A stretch of DNA of 64,000 nt from Climacium dendroides (GCA_950106755.1 OX467082.1:23498001-23562000), one strand, 5' to 3'; counted from the stretch's first letter, positions 52,326 through 64,000 are shown. A program made the numbers and translations. Notes: a model not told the origin generated them from the letters alone.

Positions 52326-55300
52326 CCTATTTTTTGGTTCCCCATTAGAGCTTTTGATGCATATTTTTTTGGACCTTTGCCAAATAAATCCATAACTGGC
52401 CATTTGTGCATGAACATGCGGCCACATGAAACATTTCAATTACATTTCTTTTTGGTGAGTATCTCATGGAGTACCATTGAAGACCTTGCATTCAACTTGT
52501 GCCTATTTTTTGGTTCACCATTAGAGCTTTTGATGCATATATTTTTGGACCTTTGCCCAATAAATCCAAATTAGGCCATTTGTGCATGAACATGGGGCCA
52601 CATGAAACACTTCAATTACATTTCTTTTTGGTGAGTATCTCATGGAGTACCATTGAAGACCTTGCATTCAACTTGTGCCTATTTTTTGGTTCCCCATTAG
52701 AGCTTTTGATGCATATTTTTTTGGACCTTTGCCAAATAAATCCATAACTGGCCATTTGTGCATGAACATGCGGCCACATGAAACATTTCAATTACATTTC
52801 TTTTTGGTGAGTATCTCATGGAGTACCATTGAAGACCTTGCATTCAACTTGTGCCTATTTTTTGGTTCACCATTAGAGCTTTTGATGCATATATTTTTGG
52901 ACCTTTTCCCAATAAATCCAAATTAGGCCATTTGTGCATGAACATGGGGCCACATGAAACACTTCAATTACATTTCTTTTTGGTGAGTATCTCATGGAGT
53001 ACCATTGAAGACCTTGCATTCAACTTGTGCCTATTTTTTGGTTCCCCATTAGAGCTTTTGATGCATATTTTTTTGGACCTTTGCCAAATAAATCCATAAC
53101 TGGCCATTTGTGCATGAACATGCGGCCACATGAAACATTTCAATTACATTTCTTTTTGGTGAGTATCTCATGGAGTACCATTGAAGGCCTTGCATTCAAC
53201 TTGTGCCTATTTTTTGGTTCACCATTAGAGCTTTTGATGCATATTTTTTGGTCCTTTCCCAAATAAATCCAAAACAGGCCATTTGCGCATGAACTTGGGG
53301 CCACATGAAACATTTCAATTACATTTCTTTTTGGTGAGTATCTCATGGAGTACCATTGAAGACCTTGCATTCAACTTGTGCCTATTTTTTGGTTCCCCAT
53401 TAGAGCTTTTGATGCATATTTTTTTGGACCTTTGCCAAATAAATCCATAACAAGCCATTTGTGCATGAACATCCGTCCACATGAAACATTTCAATTACAT
53501 TTCTTTTTGGTGAGTATCTCATGGAGTACCATTGAAGACCTTGCATTCAACTTGTGCCTATTTTTTGGTTCACCATTAGAGCTTTCGATGCATATTTTTT
53601 TGGACCTTTCCCAAATAAATCCATAACAAGCCATTTGTGCATGAACTTGGGGCCACATGAAACATTTCAATTACATTTCTTTTTGGTGAGTTTCTCATGG
53701 AGTACCATTGAAGACCTTGCATTCAACTTGTGCCTATTTTTTGGTTCCCCATTAGAGCTTTTGATGCATATTTTTTTGGACCTTTGCCAAATAAATCCCT
53801 AACTGGCCATTTGTGCATGAACTTGGGGCCACATGAAACATTTCAATTACATTTCTTTTTGGTGAGTTTCTCATGGAGTACCATTGAAGACCTTGCATTC
53901 AACTTGTGCCTATTTTTTGGTTCACCATTAGAGCTTTTGATGCATATATTTTTGGACCTTTGCCCAATATATCCAAATTAGGCCATTTGTGCATGAACAT
54001 GGGGCCACATGAAACACTTCAATTACATTTCTTTTTGGTGAGTATCTCATGGAGTACCATTGAAGACCTTGCATTCAACTTGTGCCTATTTTTTGGTTCC
54101 CCATTAGAGCTTTTGATGCATATTTTTTTGGACCTTTGCCAAATAAATCCATAACTGGCCATTTGTGCATGAACATGCGGCCACATGAAACATTTCAATT
54201 ACATTTCTTTTTGGTGAGTTTCTCATGGAGTACCATTGAAGACCTTGCATTCAACTTGTGCCTATTTTTTGGTTCCCCATTAGAGCTTTTGATGCATATA
54301 TTTTTGGACCTTTGTCAAATAAATCCAAAACAGGCCATTTGCGCATGAACTTGGGGTCACATGAAACATTTCAATTACATTTCTTTTTGGTGAGTTTCTC
54401 ATGGAGTACCATTGAAGACCTTGCATTCAACTTGTGCCTATTTTTTGGTTCCCCATTAGAGCTTTTGATGCATATTTTTTTGGACCTTTGCCAAATAAAT
54501 CCATAACAAGCCATTTGTGCATGAACTTGGGGCCACATGAAACATTTCAATTACATTTCTTTTTGGTGAGTTTCTCATGGAGTACCATTGAAGACCTTGC
54601 ATTCAACTTGTGCCTATTTTTTGGTTCACCATTAGAGCTTTTGATGCATATTTTTTTGGACCTTTGCCAAATAAATCCATAACTGGCCATTTGTGCATGA
54701 ACATGCGGCCACATGAAACATTTCAATTACATTTCTTTTTGGTGAGTATCTCATGGAGTACCATTGAAGACCTTGCATTCAACTTGTGCCTATTTTTTGG
54801 TTCACCATTAGAGCTTTTGATGCATATATTTTTGGACCTTTGCCCAATAAATCCAAATTAGGCCATTTGTGCATGAACATGGGGCCACATGAAACACTTC
54901 AATTACATTTCTTTTTGGTGAGTATCTCATGGAGTACCATTGAAGACCTTGCATTCAACTTGTGCCTATTTTTTGGTTCCCCATTAGAGCTTTTGATGCA
55001 TATTTTTTTGGACCTTTGCCAAATAAATCCATAACTGGCCATTTGTGCATGAACATGCGGCCACATGAAACATTTCAATTACATTTCTTTTTGGTGAGTA
55101 TCTCATGGAGTACCATTGAAGACCTTGCATTCAACTTGTGCCTATTTTTTGGTTCCCCATTAGAGCTTTTGATGCATATATTTTTGGACCTTTGCCAAAT
55201 AAATCCAAAACAGGCCATTTGCGCATGAACTTGGGGTCACATGAAACATTTCAATTACATTTCTTTTTGGTGAGTTTCTCATGGAGTACCATTGAAGACC

Positions 55301-58300
55301 TTGCATTCAACTTGTGCCTATTTTTTGGTTCACCATTAGAGCTTTCGATGCATATTTTTTTGGACCTTTCCCAAATAAATCCATAACAAGCCATTTGTGC
55401 ATGAACTTGGGGCCACATGAAACATTTCAATTACATTTCTTTTTGGTGAGTATCTCATGGAGTACCATTGAAGACCTTGCATTCAACTTGTGCCTATTTT
55501 TTGGTTCCCCATTAGAGCTTTTGATGCATATTTTTTTGGACCTTTGCCAAATAAATCCATAACTGGCCATTTGTGCATGAACATGCGGCCACATGAAACA
55601 TTTCAATTACATTTCTTTTTGGTGAGTTTCTCATGGAGTACCATTGAAGACCTTGCATTCAACTTGTGCCTATTTTTTGGTTCCCCATTAGAGCTTTCGA
55701 TGCATATTTTTTTGGACCTTTGCCAAATAAATCCATAACTGGCCATTTGTGCATGAACATGCGGCCACATGAAACATTTCAATTACATTTCTTTTTGGTG
55801 AGTATCTCATGGAGTACCATTGAAGACCTTGCATTCAACTTGTGCCTATTTTTTGGTTCACCATTAGAGCTTTTGATGCATATATTTTTGGACCTTTGCC
55901 CAATAAATCCAAATTAGGCCATTTGTGCATGAACATGGGGCCACATGAAACACTTCAATTACATTTCTTTTTGGTGAGTATCTCATGGAGTACCATTGAA
56001 GACCTTGCATTCAACTTGTGCCTATTTTTTGGTTCCCCATTAGAGCTTTTGATGCATATTTTTTTGGACCTTTGCCAAATAAATCCATAACAAGCCATTT
56101 GTGCATGAACATGCGGCCACATGAAACATTTCAATTACATTTCTTTTTGGTGAGTATCTCATGGAGTACCATTGAAGACCTTGCATTCAACTTGTGCCTA
56201 TTTTTTGGTTCACCATTAGAGCTTTTGATGCATATATTTTTGGACCTTTTCCCAATAAATCCAAATTAGGCCATTTGTGCATGAACATGGGGCCACATGA
56301 AACACTTCAATTACATTTCTTTTTGGTGAGTATCTCATGGAGTACCATTGAAGACCTTGCATTCAACTTGTGCCTATTTTTTGGTTCCCCATTAGAGCTT
56401 TTGATGCATATTTTTTTGGACCTTTGCCAAATAAATCCATAACTGGCCATTTGTGCATGAACATGCGGCCACATGAAACATTTCAATTACATTTCTTTTT
56501 GGTGAGTATCTCATGGAGTACCATTGAAGGCCTTGCATTCAACTTGTGCCTATTTTTTGGTTCACCATTAGAGCTTTTGATGCATATTTTTTGGTCCTTT
56601 CCCAAATAAATCCAAAACAGGCCATTTGCGCATGAACTTGGGGCCACATGAAACATTTCAATTACATTTCTTTTTGGTGAGTATCTCATGGAGTACCATT
56701 GAAGACCTTGCATTCAACTTGTGCCTATTTTTTGGTTCCCCATTAGAGCTTTTGATGCATATTTTTTTGGACCTTTGCCAAATAAATCCATAACAAGCCA
56801 TTTGTGCATGAACATCCGTCCACATGAAACATTTCAATTACATTTCTTTTTGGTGAGTATCTCATGGAGTACCATTGAAGACCTTGCATTCAACTTGTGC
56901 CTATTTTTTGGTTCACCATTAGAGCTTTCGATGCATATTTTTTTGGACCTTTCCCAAATAAATCCATAACAAGCCATTTGTGCATGAACTTGGGGCCACA
57001 TGAAACATTTCAATTACATTTCTTTTTGGTGAGTTTCTCATGGAGTACCATTGAAGACCTTGCATTCAACTTGTGCCTATTTTTTGGTTCCCCATTAGAG
57101 CTTTTGATGCATATTTTTTTGGACCTTTGCCAAATAAATCCCTAACTGGCCATTTGTGCATGAACTTGGGGCCACATGAAACATTTCAATTACATTTCTT
57201 TTTGGTGAGTTTCTCATGGAGTACCATTGAAGACCTTGCATTCAACTTGTGCCTATTTTTTGGTTCACCATTAGAGCTTTTGATGCATATATTTTTGGAC
57301 CTTTGCCCAATATATCCAAATTAGGCCATTTGTGCATGAACATGGGGCCACATGAAACACTTCAATTACATTTCTTTTTGGTGAGTATCTCATGGAGTAC
57401 CATTGAAGACCTTGCATTCAACTTGTGCCTATTTTTTGGTTCCCCATTAGAGCTTTTGATGCATATTTTTTTGGACCTTTGCCAAATAAATCCATAACTG
57501 GCCATTTGTGCATGAACATGCGGCCACATGAAACATTTCAATTACATTTCTTTTTGGTGAGTATCTCATGGAGTACCATTGAAGACCTTGCATTCAACTT
57601 GTGCCTATTTTTTGGTTCCCCATTAGAGCTTTTGATGCATATATTTTTGGACCTTTGTCAAATAAATCCAAAACAGGCCATTTGCGCATGAACTTGGGGT
57701 CACATGAAACATTTCAATTACATTTCTTTTTGGTGAGTTTCTCATGGAGTACCATTGAAGACCTTGCATTCAACTTGTGCCTATTTTTTGGTTCACCATT
57801 AGAGCTTTTGATGCATATTTTTTTGGACCTTTGCCAAATAAATCCCTAACTGGCCATTTGTGCATGAACTTGGGGCCACATGAAACATTTCAATTACATT
57901 TCTTTTTGGTGAGTTTCTCATGGAGTACCATTGAAGACCTTGCATTCAACTTGTGCCTATTTTTTGGTTCACCATTAGAGCTTTTGATGCATATTTTTTT
58001 GGACCTTTGCCAAATAAATCCATAACTGGCCATTTGTGCATGAACATGCGGCCACATGAAACATTTCAATTACATTTCTTTTTGGTGAGTATCTCATGGA
58101 GTACCATTGAAGACCTTGCATTCAACTTGTGCCTATTTTTTGGTTCACCATTAGAGCTTTTGATGCATATATTTTTGGACCTTTGCCCAATAAATCCAAA
58201 TTAGGCCATTTGTGCATGAACATGGGGCCACATGAAACACTTCAATTACATTTCTTTTTGGTGAGTATCTCATGGAGTACCATTGAAGAACTTGCATTCA

Positions 58301-59011
58301 ACTTGTGCCTATTTTTTGGTTCCCCATTAGAGCTTTTGATGCATATTTTTTTGGACCTTTGCCAAATAAATCCATAACTGGCCATTTGTGCATGAACATG
58401 CGGCCACATGAAACATTTCAATTACATTTCTTTTTGGTGAGTATCTCATGGAGTACCATTGAAGACCTTGCATTCAACTTGTGCCTATTTTTTGGTTCCC
58501 CATTAGAGCTTTTGATGCATATATTTTTGGACCTTTGCCAAATAAATCCAAAACAGGCCATTTGCGCATGAACTTGGGGTCACATGAAACATTTCAATTA
58601 CATTTCTTTTTGGTGAGTTTCTCATGGAGTACCATTGAAGACCTTGCATTCAACTTGTGCCTATTTTTTGGTTCACCATTAGAGCTTTCGATGCATATTT
58701 TTTTGGACCTTTCCCAAATAAATCCATAACAAGCCATTTGTGCATGAACTTGGGGCCACATGAAACATTTCAATTACATTTCTTTTTGGTGAGTATCTCA
58801 TGGAGTACCATTGAAGACCTTGCATTCAACTTGTGCCTATTTTTTGGTTCCCCATTAGAGCTTTTGATGCATATTTTTTTGGACCTTTGCCAAATAAATC
58901 CATAACTGGCCATTTGTGCATGAACATGCGGCCACATGAAACATTTCAATTACATTTCTTTTTGGTGAGTTTCTCATGGAGTACCATTGAAGACCTTGCA
59001 TTCAACTTGTG
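52326..59011 (+). repeat. 19-monomer tandem duplication, unit 3343 bp
   Basis: 52326-55668 and 55669-59011 match over 19 monomers. Four private markers are each exactly 3343 bp apart: ACCTTTTCCCAAT (52901/56244), GGTCCTTTCCC (53250/56593), CCCAATATATCC (53963/57306) and TTTGTCAAAT (54311/57654). A few monomers differ, for instance the one at 54437 (ATAACAAG) against 57780 (CCCTAACTGG), and GAAGAACTT near 58285 is private to the second copy. This is the largest clean higher-order repeat in the window. Confidence 0.93.
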
Positions 59012-61473
59012 CCTATTTTTTGGTTCCCCATTAGAGCTTTCGATGCATATTTTTTTGGACCTTTGCCAAATAAATCCATAACTGGCCATTTGTGCATGAA
59101 CATGCGGCCACATGAAACATTTCAATTACATTTCTTTTTGGTGAGTATCTCATGGAGTACCATTGAAGACCTTGCATTCAACTTGTGCCTATTTTTTGGT
59201 TCACCATTAGAGCTTTTGATGCATATTTTTTGGACCTTTGCCAAATAAATCCAAAACAGACCATTTGCGCATGAACTTGGGGCCACATGAAACATTTCAA
59301 TTACATTTCTTTTTGGTGAGTTTCTCATGGAGTACCATTGAAGACCTTGCATTCAACTTGTGCCTATTTTTTGGTTCACCATTAGAGCTTTCGATGCATA
59401 TTTTTTTGGACCTTTCCCAAATAAATCCATAACAAGCCATTTGTGCATGAACTTGGGGCCACATGAAACATTTCAATTACATTTCTTTTTGGTGAGTTTC
59501 TCATGGAGTACCATTGAAGACCTTGCATTCAACTTGTGCCTATTTTTTGGTTCCCCATTAGAGCTTTCGATGCATATTTTTTTGGACCTTTGCCAAATAA
59601 ATCCATAACTGGCCATTTGTGCATGAACATGCGGCCACATGAAACATTTCAATTACATTTCTTTTTGGTGAGTTTCTCATGGAGTACCATTGAAGACCTT
59701 GCATTCAACTTGTGCCTATTTTTTGGTTCACCATTAGAGCTTTTGATGCATATATTTTTGGACCTTTGCCCAATGAATCCAAATTAGGCCATTTGTGCAT
59801 GAACATGGGGCCACATGAAACACATCAATTACATTTCTTTTTGTTGAGTATCTCATGGAGTACCATTGAAGACCTTGCATTCAACTTGTGCCTATTTTTT
59901 GGTTCCCCATTAGAGCTTTTGATGCATATTTTTTTGGACCTTTGCCAAATAAATCCATAACTGGCCATTTGTGCATGAACATGCGGCCACATGAAACATT
60001 TCAATTACATTTCTTTTTGGTGAGTATCTCATGGAGTACCATTGAAGACCTTGCATTCAACTTGTGCCTATTTTTTGGTTCCCCATTAGAGCTTTTGATG
60101 CATATATTTTTGGACCTTTGCCAAATAAATCCAAAACAGGCCATTTGCGCATGAACTTGGGGTCACATGAAACATTTCAATTACATTTCTTTTTGGTGAG
60201 TTTCTCATGGAGTACCATTGAAGACCTTGCATTCAACTTGTGCCTATTTTTTGGTTCACCATTAGAGCTTTCGATGCATATTTTTTTGGACCTTTCCCAA
60301 ATAAATCCATAACAAGCCATTTGTGCATGAACTTGGGGCCACATGAAACATTTCAATTACATTTCTTTTTGGTGAGTATCTCATGGAGTACCATTGAAGA
60401 CCTTGCATTCAACTTGTGCCTATTTTTTGGTTCCCCATTAGAGCTTTTGATGCATATTTTTTTGGACCTTTGCCAAATAAATCCATAACTGGCCATTTGT
60501 GCATGAACATGCGGCCACATGAAACATTTCAATTACATTTCTTTTTGGTGAGTTTCTCATGGAGTACCATTGAAGACCTTGCATTCAACTTGTGCCTATT
60601 TTTTGGTTCCCCATTAGAGCTTTCGATGCATATTTTTTTGGACCTTTGCCAAATAAATCCATAACTGGCCATTTGTGCATGAACATGCGGCCACATGAAA
60701 CATTTCAATTACATTTCTTTTTGGTGAGTATCTCATGGAGTACCATTGAAGACCTTGCATTCAACTTGTGCCTATTTTTTGGTTCACCATTAGAGCTTTT
60801 GATGCATATTTTTTGGACCTTTGCCAAATAAATCCAAAACAGACCATTTGCGCATGAACTTGGGGCCACATGAAACATTTCAATTACATTTCTTTTTGGT
60901 GAGTTTCTCATGGAGTACCATTGAAGACCTTGCATTCAACTTGTGCCTATTTTTTGGTTCACCATTAGAGCTTTCGATGCATATTTTTTTGGACCTTTCC
61001 CAAATAAATCCATAACAAGCCATTTGTGCATGAACTTGGGGCCACATGAAACATTTCAATTACATTTCTTTTTGGTGAGTTTCTCATGGAGTACCATTGA
61101 AGACCTTGCATTCAACTTGTGCCTATTTTTTGGTTCCCCATTAGAGCTTTCGATGCATATTTTTTTGGACCTTTGCCAAATAAATCCATAACTGGCCATT
61201 TGTGCATGAACATGCGGCCACATGAAACATTTCAATTACATTTCTTTTTGGTGAGTTTCTCATGGAGTACCATTGAAGACCTTGCATTCAACTTGTGCCT
61301 ATTTTTTGGTTCACCATTAGAGCTTTTGATGCATATATTTTTGGACCTTTGCCCAATGAATCCAAATTAGGCCATTTGTGCATGAACATGGGGCCACATG
61401 AAACACATCAATTACATTTCTTTTTGTTGAGTATCTCATGGAGTACCATTGAAGACCTTGCATTCAACTTGTG
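58308..61473 (+). repeat. 9-monomer tandem duplication, unit 1583 bp
   Basis: 58308-59890 and 59891-61473 match, with AAAACAGACC at 59253 and 60836 and CCAATGAATCC near 59772 and 61355 each 1583 bp apart. The first copy includes the last four monomers of the second 19-monomer unit, so this duplication happened after, and across the end of, the 19-monomer event. Confidence 0.92.
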
Positions 61474-62228
61474 CCTATTTTTTGGTTCCCCATTAGAGCT
61501 TTTGATGCATATTTTTTTGGACCTTTGCCAAATAAATCCCTAACTGGCCATTTGTGCATGAACATGCGGCCACATGAAACATTTCAATTACATTTCTTTT
61601 TGGTGAGTATCTCATGGAGTACCATTGAAGACCTTGCATTCAACTTGTGCCTATTTTTTGGTTCCCCATTAGAGCTTTTGATGCATATTTTTTGGACCTT
61701 TGCCAAATAAATCCAAAACAGGCCATTTGCGCATGAACTTGGGGCCACATGAAACATTTCAATTACATTTCTTTTTGGTGAGTTTCTCATGGAGTACCAT
61801 TGAAGACCTTGCATTCAACTTGTGCCTATTTTTTGGTTCACCATTAGAGCTTTTGATGCATATATTTTTGGACCTTTGCCAATAAATCCAAATTAGGCCA
61901 TTTGTGCATGAACCAGGGGCCACATGAAACACTTCAATTACATTTCTTTTTGGTGAGTATCTCATGGAGTACCATTGAAGGCCTTGCATTCAACTTGTGC
62001 CTATTTTTTGGTTCCCCATTAGAGCTTTTGATGCATATTTTTTTGGACCTTTGCCAAATAAATCCCTAACTGGCCATTTGTGCATGAACATGCGGCCACA
62101 TGAAACATTTCAATTACATTTCTATTTGGTGAGTATCTCATGGAGTACCATTGAAGACCTTGCATTCAACTTGTGCCTATTTTTTGGTTCACCATTAGAG
62201 CTTTTGATGCATATTTTTTGGACCTTTG

Positions 62229-63930
62229 CCAAATAAATCCAAAACAGGCCATTTGCGCATGAACTTGGGGCCACATGAAACATTTCAATTACATTTCTTT
62301 TTGGTGAGTTTCTCATGGAGTACCATTGAAGACCTTGCATTCAACTTGTGCCTATTTTTTGGTTCCCCATTAGAGCTTTTGATGCATATTTTTTTGGACC
62401 TTTGCCAAATAAATCCATAACAAGCCATTTGTGCATGAACATGCAGCCACATGAAACATTTCAATTACATTTCTTTTTGGTGAGTATCTCATGGAGTACC
62501 ATTGAAGACCTTGCATTCAACTTGTGCCTATTTTTTGGTTCACCATTAGAGCTTTTGATGCATATTTTTTGGACCTTTGCCAAATAAATCCAAAACAGGC
62601 CATTTGCGCATGAACTTGGGGCCACATGAAACATTTCAATTACATTTCTTTTTGGTGAGTTTCTCATGGAGTACCATTGAAGACCTTGCATTCAACTTGT
62701 GCCTATTTTTTGGTTCCCCATTAGAGCTTTTGATGCATATTTTTTTGGACCTTTGCCAAATAAATCCATAACAAGCCATTTGTGCATGAACCAGGGGCCA
62801 CATGAAACACTTCAATTACATTTCTTTTTGGTGAGTATCTCATGGAGTACCATTGAAGGCCTTGCATTCAACTTGTGCCTATTTTTTGGTTCCCCATTAG
62901 AGCTTTTGATGCATATTTTTTTGGACCTTTGCCAAATAAATCCCTAACTGGCGATTTGTGCATGAACATGCGGCCACATGAAACATTTCAATTACATTTC
63001 TATTTGGTGAGTATCTCATGGAGTACCATTGAAGACCTTGCATTCAACTTGTGCCTATTTTTTGGTTCACCATTAGAGCTTTTGATGCATATTTTTTGGA
63101 CCTTTGCCAAATAAATCCAAAACAGGCCATTTGCGCATGAACTTGGGGCCACATGAAACATTTCAATTACATTTCTTCTTGGTGAGTTTCTCATGGAGTA
63201 CCATTGAAGACCTTGCATTCAACTTGTGCCTATTTTTTGGTTCCCCATTAGAGCTTTTGATGCATATTTTTTTGGACCTTTGCCAAATAAATCCATAACT
63301 GGCCATTTGTGCATGAACATGCGGCCACATGAAACATTTCAATTACATTTCTTTTTGGTGAGTATCTCATGGAGTACCATTGAAGACCTTGCATTCAACT
63401 TGTGCCTATTTTTTGGTTCCCCATTAGAGCTTTTGATGCATATTTTTTGGACCTTTGCCAAATAAATCCAAAACAGGCCATTTGCGCATGAACTTGGGGC
63501 CACATGAAACATTTCAATTACATTTCTTTTTGGTGAGTTTCTCATGGAGTACCATTGAAGACCTTGCATTCAACTTGTGCCTATTTTTTGGTTCCCCATT
63601 AGAGCTTTTGATGCATATTTTTTTGGACCTTTGCCAAATAAATCCATAACAAGCCATTTGTGCATGAACATGCAGCCACATGAAACATTTCAATTACATT
63701 TCTTTTTGGTGAGTATCTCATGGAGTACCATTGAAGACCTTGCATTCAACTTGTGCCTATTTTTTGGTTCACCATTAGAGCTTTTGATGCATATTTTTTG
63801 GACCTTTGCCAAATAAATCCAAAACAGGCCATTTGCGCATGAACTTGGGGCCACATGAAACATTTCAATTACATTTCTTTTTGGTGAGTTTCTCATGGAG
63901 TACCATTGAAGACCTTGCATTCAACTTGTG
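62229..63930 (+). repeat. 7-monomer duplication near the right end, offset 1229
   Basis: The monomers at 62229-62701 match 63458-63930; the private CATGCAGCC change occurs at 62445 and 63674. Between them lie a CCAGGGG D-like copy and a TTTCTATTTGG copy. The array continues past the right edge of the window in full core form, so no right boundary is seen. Confidence 0.85.
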
Positions 63931-64000
63931 CCTATTTTTTGGTTCACCATTAGAGCTTTCGATGCATATTTTTTTGGACCTTTCCCAAATAAATCCATAA
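63931..64000 (+). repeat. Partial G-type monomer at the window end
   Basis: The last 70 bases carry GGTTCACC, CTTTCGATG and TTTCCCAAATAAATCC, the G signature, and are cut by the window edge. The truncation is an effect of the window, not of the sequence. Confidence 0.85.

Larger units (their letters stand above)
1..64000 (+). repeat. Tandem satellite DNA array, ~176-bp monomer, fills the window
   Basis: The same ~176-bp unit repeats head to tail without interruption. The block CTTGTGCCTATTTTTT recurs every 175 or 176 bases from 708 to 63931, and 63223 bases between those points fit 360 units. Together with four edge copies this gives about 364 full monomers. The common form is 37.5% GC with a T excess on this strand (66 T, 44 A). 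No reverse-oriented copy, inserted element or unique segment was seen. Known biology: repeats of about one nucleosome length in long arrays are typical of eukaryotic centromeric or other constitutive heterochromatin. I infer such a locus, but no kinetochore or chromosome landmark is present to prove it. The family itself is not one I recognise. Confidence 0.97.

Noticed and set aside
10195..61473. Treating all multi-monomer duplications as proof of real biology.
   Set aside because: The exact marker spacing is real in this sequence, but assembly expansion or collapse in satellites cannot be ruled out without reads, so I list them as repeats and leave copy number open.
255..64000. Hundreds of overlapping open frames of about 60-112 codons on both strands, apparently giving a protein family.
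   Set aside because: They are one repeated unit read in shifted frames. Each closes within about 1.5 monomers, many begin at GTG or TTG, frames shift every copy because 175 and 176 are not multiples of three, and both strands are equally open. There is no codon-level sign of selection and no gene-like flanks.
1..64000. CRISPR array.
   Set aside because: There are no short repeats separated by unique spacers. The whole ~176-bp unit repeats, with variation typical of a satellite, and no cas gene is present.
1..64000. Gene for a repeat protein or a tandem gene cluster.
   Set aside because: No continuous frame spans even two monomers, since in-frame stops recur in each copy, and no conserved start context or domain is seen.
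1..64000. Transposable element or LTR remnants within the array.
   Set aside because: Spacing between monomer starts stays at 175-178 bp throughout; no insertion, target-site duplication, terminal repeat or enzyme-coding segment was found.
1..64000. Ribosomal RNA, tRNA, snRNA or telomere repeats.
   Set aside because: The monomer has no tRNA-like A and B boxes that I could recognise, no rRNA segment and no run of a 5-8-bp telomeric motif.
708..64000. Prokaryotic plasmid, phage or defence system.
   Set aside because: Sixty-four kilobases of near-identical 176-bp units without a gene is not known in prokaryotes and fits eukaryotic heterochromatin.

Overview
The whole 64 kb window is one uninterrupted head-to-tail satellite DNA array. 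I find no gene, RNA gene, transposon, CRISPR array or unique spacer. The unit is about 176 bp (175 or 176 bp in the core; 176, 176, 177 and 178 bp in the first four copies), always in the same orientation. By arithmetic there are about 364 complete monomers, followed by a 70-bp partial copy at 63931-64000. I phase each monomer from the CCTATTTTTT block as position 1. The commonest 176-bp form has 44 A, 66 T, 36 C and 30 G (37.5% GC) and only one CpG. A unit of this size (about one nucleosome), the chromosome-scale homogeneity and the nested multi-monomer duplications indicate a eukaryotic nuclear genome, most likely a centromeric, pericentromeric or other heterochromatic block. A plant is my best guess because units near 155-180 bp are typical there, but I do not recognise the family and cannot exclude an animal. 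The open frames on both strands (about 60-110 codons) are the same monomer read over and over and should not be annotated as genes.

Monomers fall into recurrent types. A (175 bp, T6 tract, AAAACAGG, GCGCATG, CTTGGGG). B (176 bp, T7 tract, ATAACTGG, GTGCATG, CATGCGG). C (175 bp, CTTGCCACAT and ACCAGGGG). D (176 bp, CATATATTTTT, CCCAATAAATCC, AAATTAGG, CATGGGG, AACACTT). E (176 bp, TTTCTGG, ACTGGTC, TTGGTGTGTATC). F (ATAACAAG and CATCCGTCC). G (CTTTCGATG, TTTCCCAAAT, ATAACAAG, CTTGGGG).

Layout from left to right: 1-707, four divergent monomers that look like an array edge; 708-6.2 kb, E-D pairs mixed with A and B; 6.2-9.5 kb, passage to A/B alternation; 9.5-12.65 kb, return of E-D with a 7-monomer tandem duplication; 12.65-36.3 kb, mostly 351-bp A+B dimers with a C monomer every 8-36 copies; 36.3-39.2 kb, mixed; 39.2-45.5 kb, C-rich with 4- to 9-monomer duplications; 45.5-52.3 kb, D/F/G/B-rich; 52.3-61.5 kb, a 19-monomer tandem duplication overlapped by a 9-monomer one; 61.5-64 kb, A/B-rich with a 7-monomer duplication running to the right end of the window.

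Nothing here works as an operon or pathway. What the sequence records is the turnover of a satellite: homogenisation by unequal exchange or conversion, local amplification of blocks of 2 to 19 monomers, and a conserved/variable partition inside the monomer. The most interesting leads are the zoning of monomer types, the strict E-to-D adjacency, a dyad present in B but not A monomers, and intron-like and poly(A)-like signals repeated in most copies.
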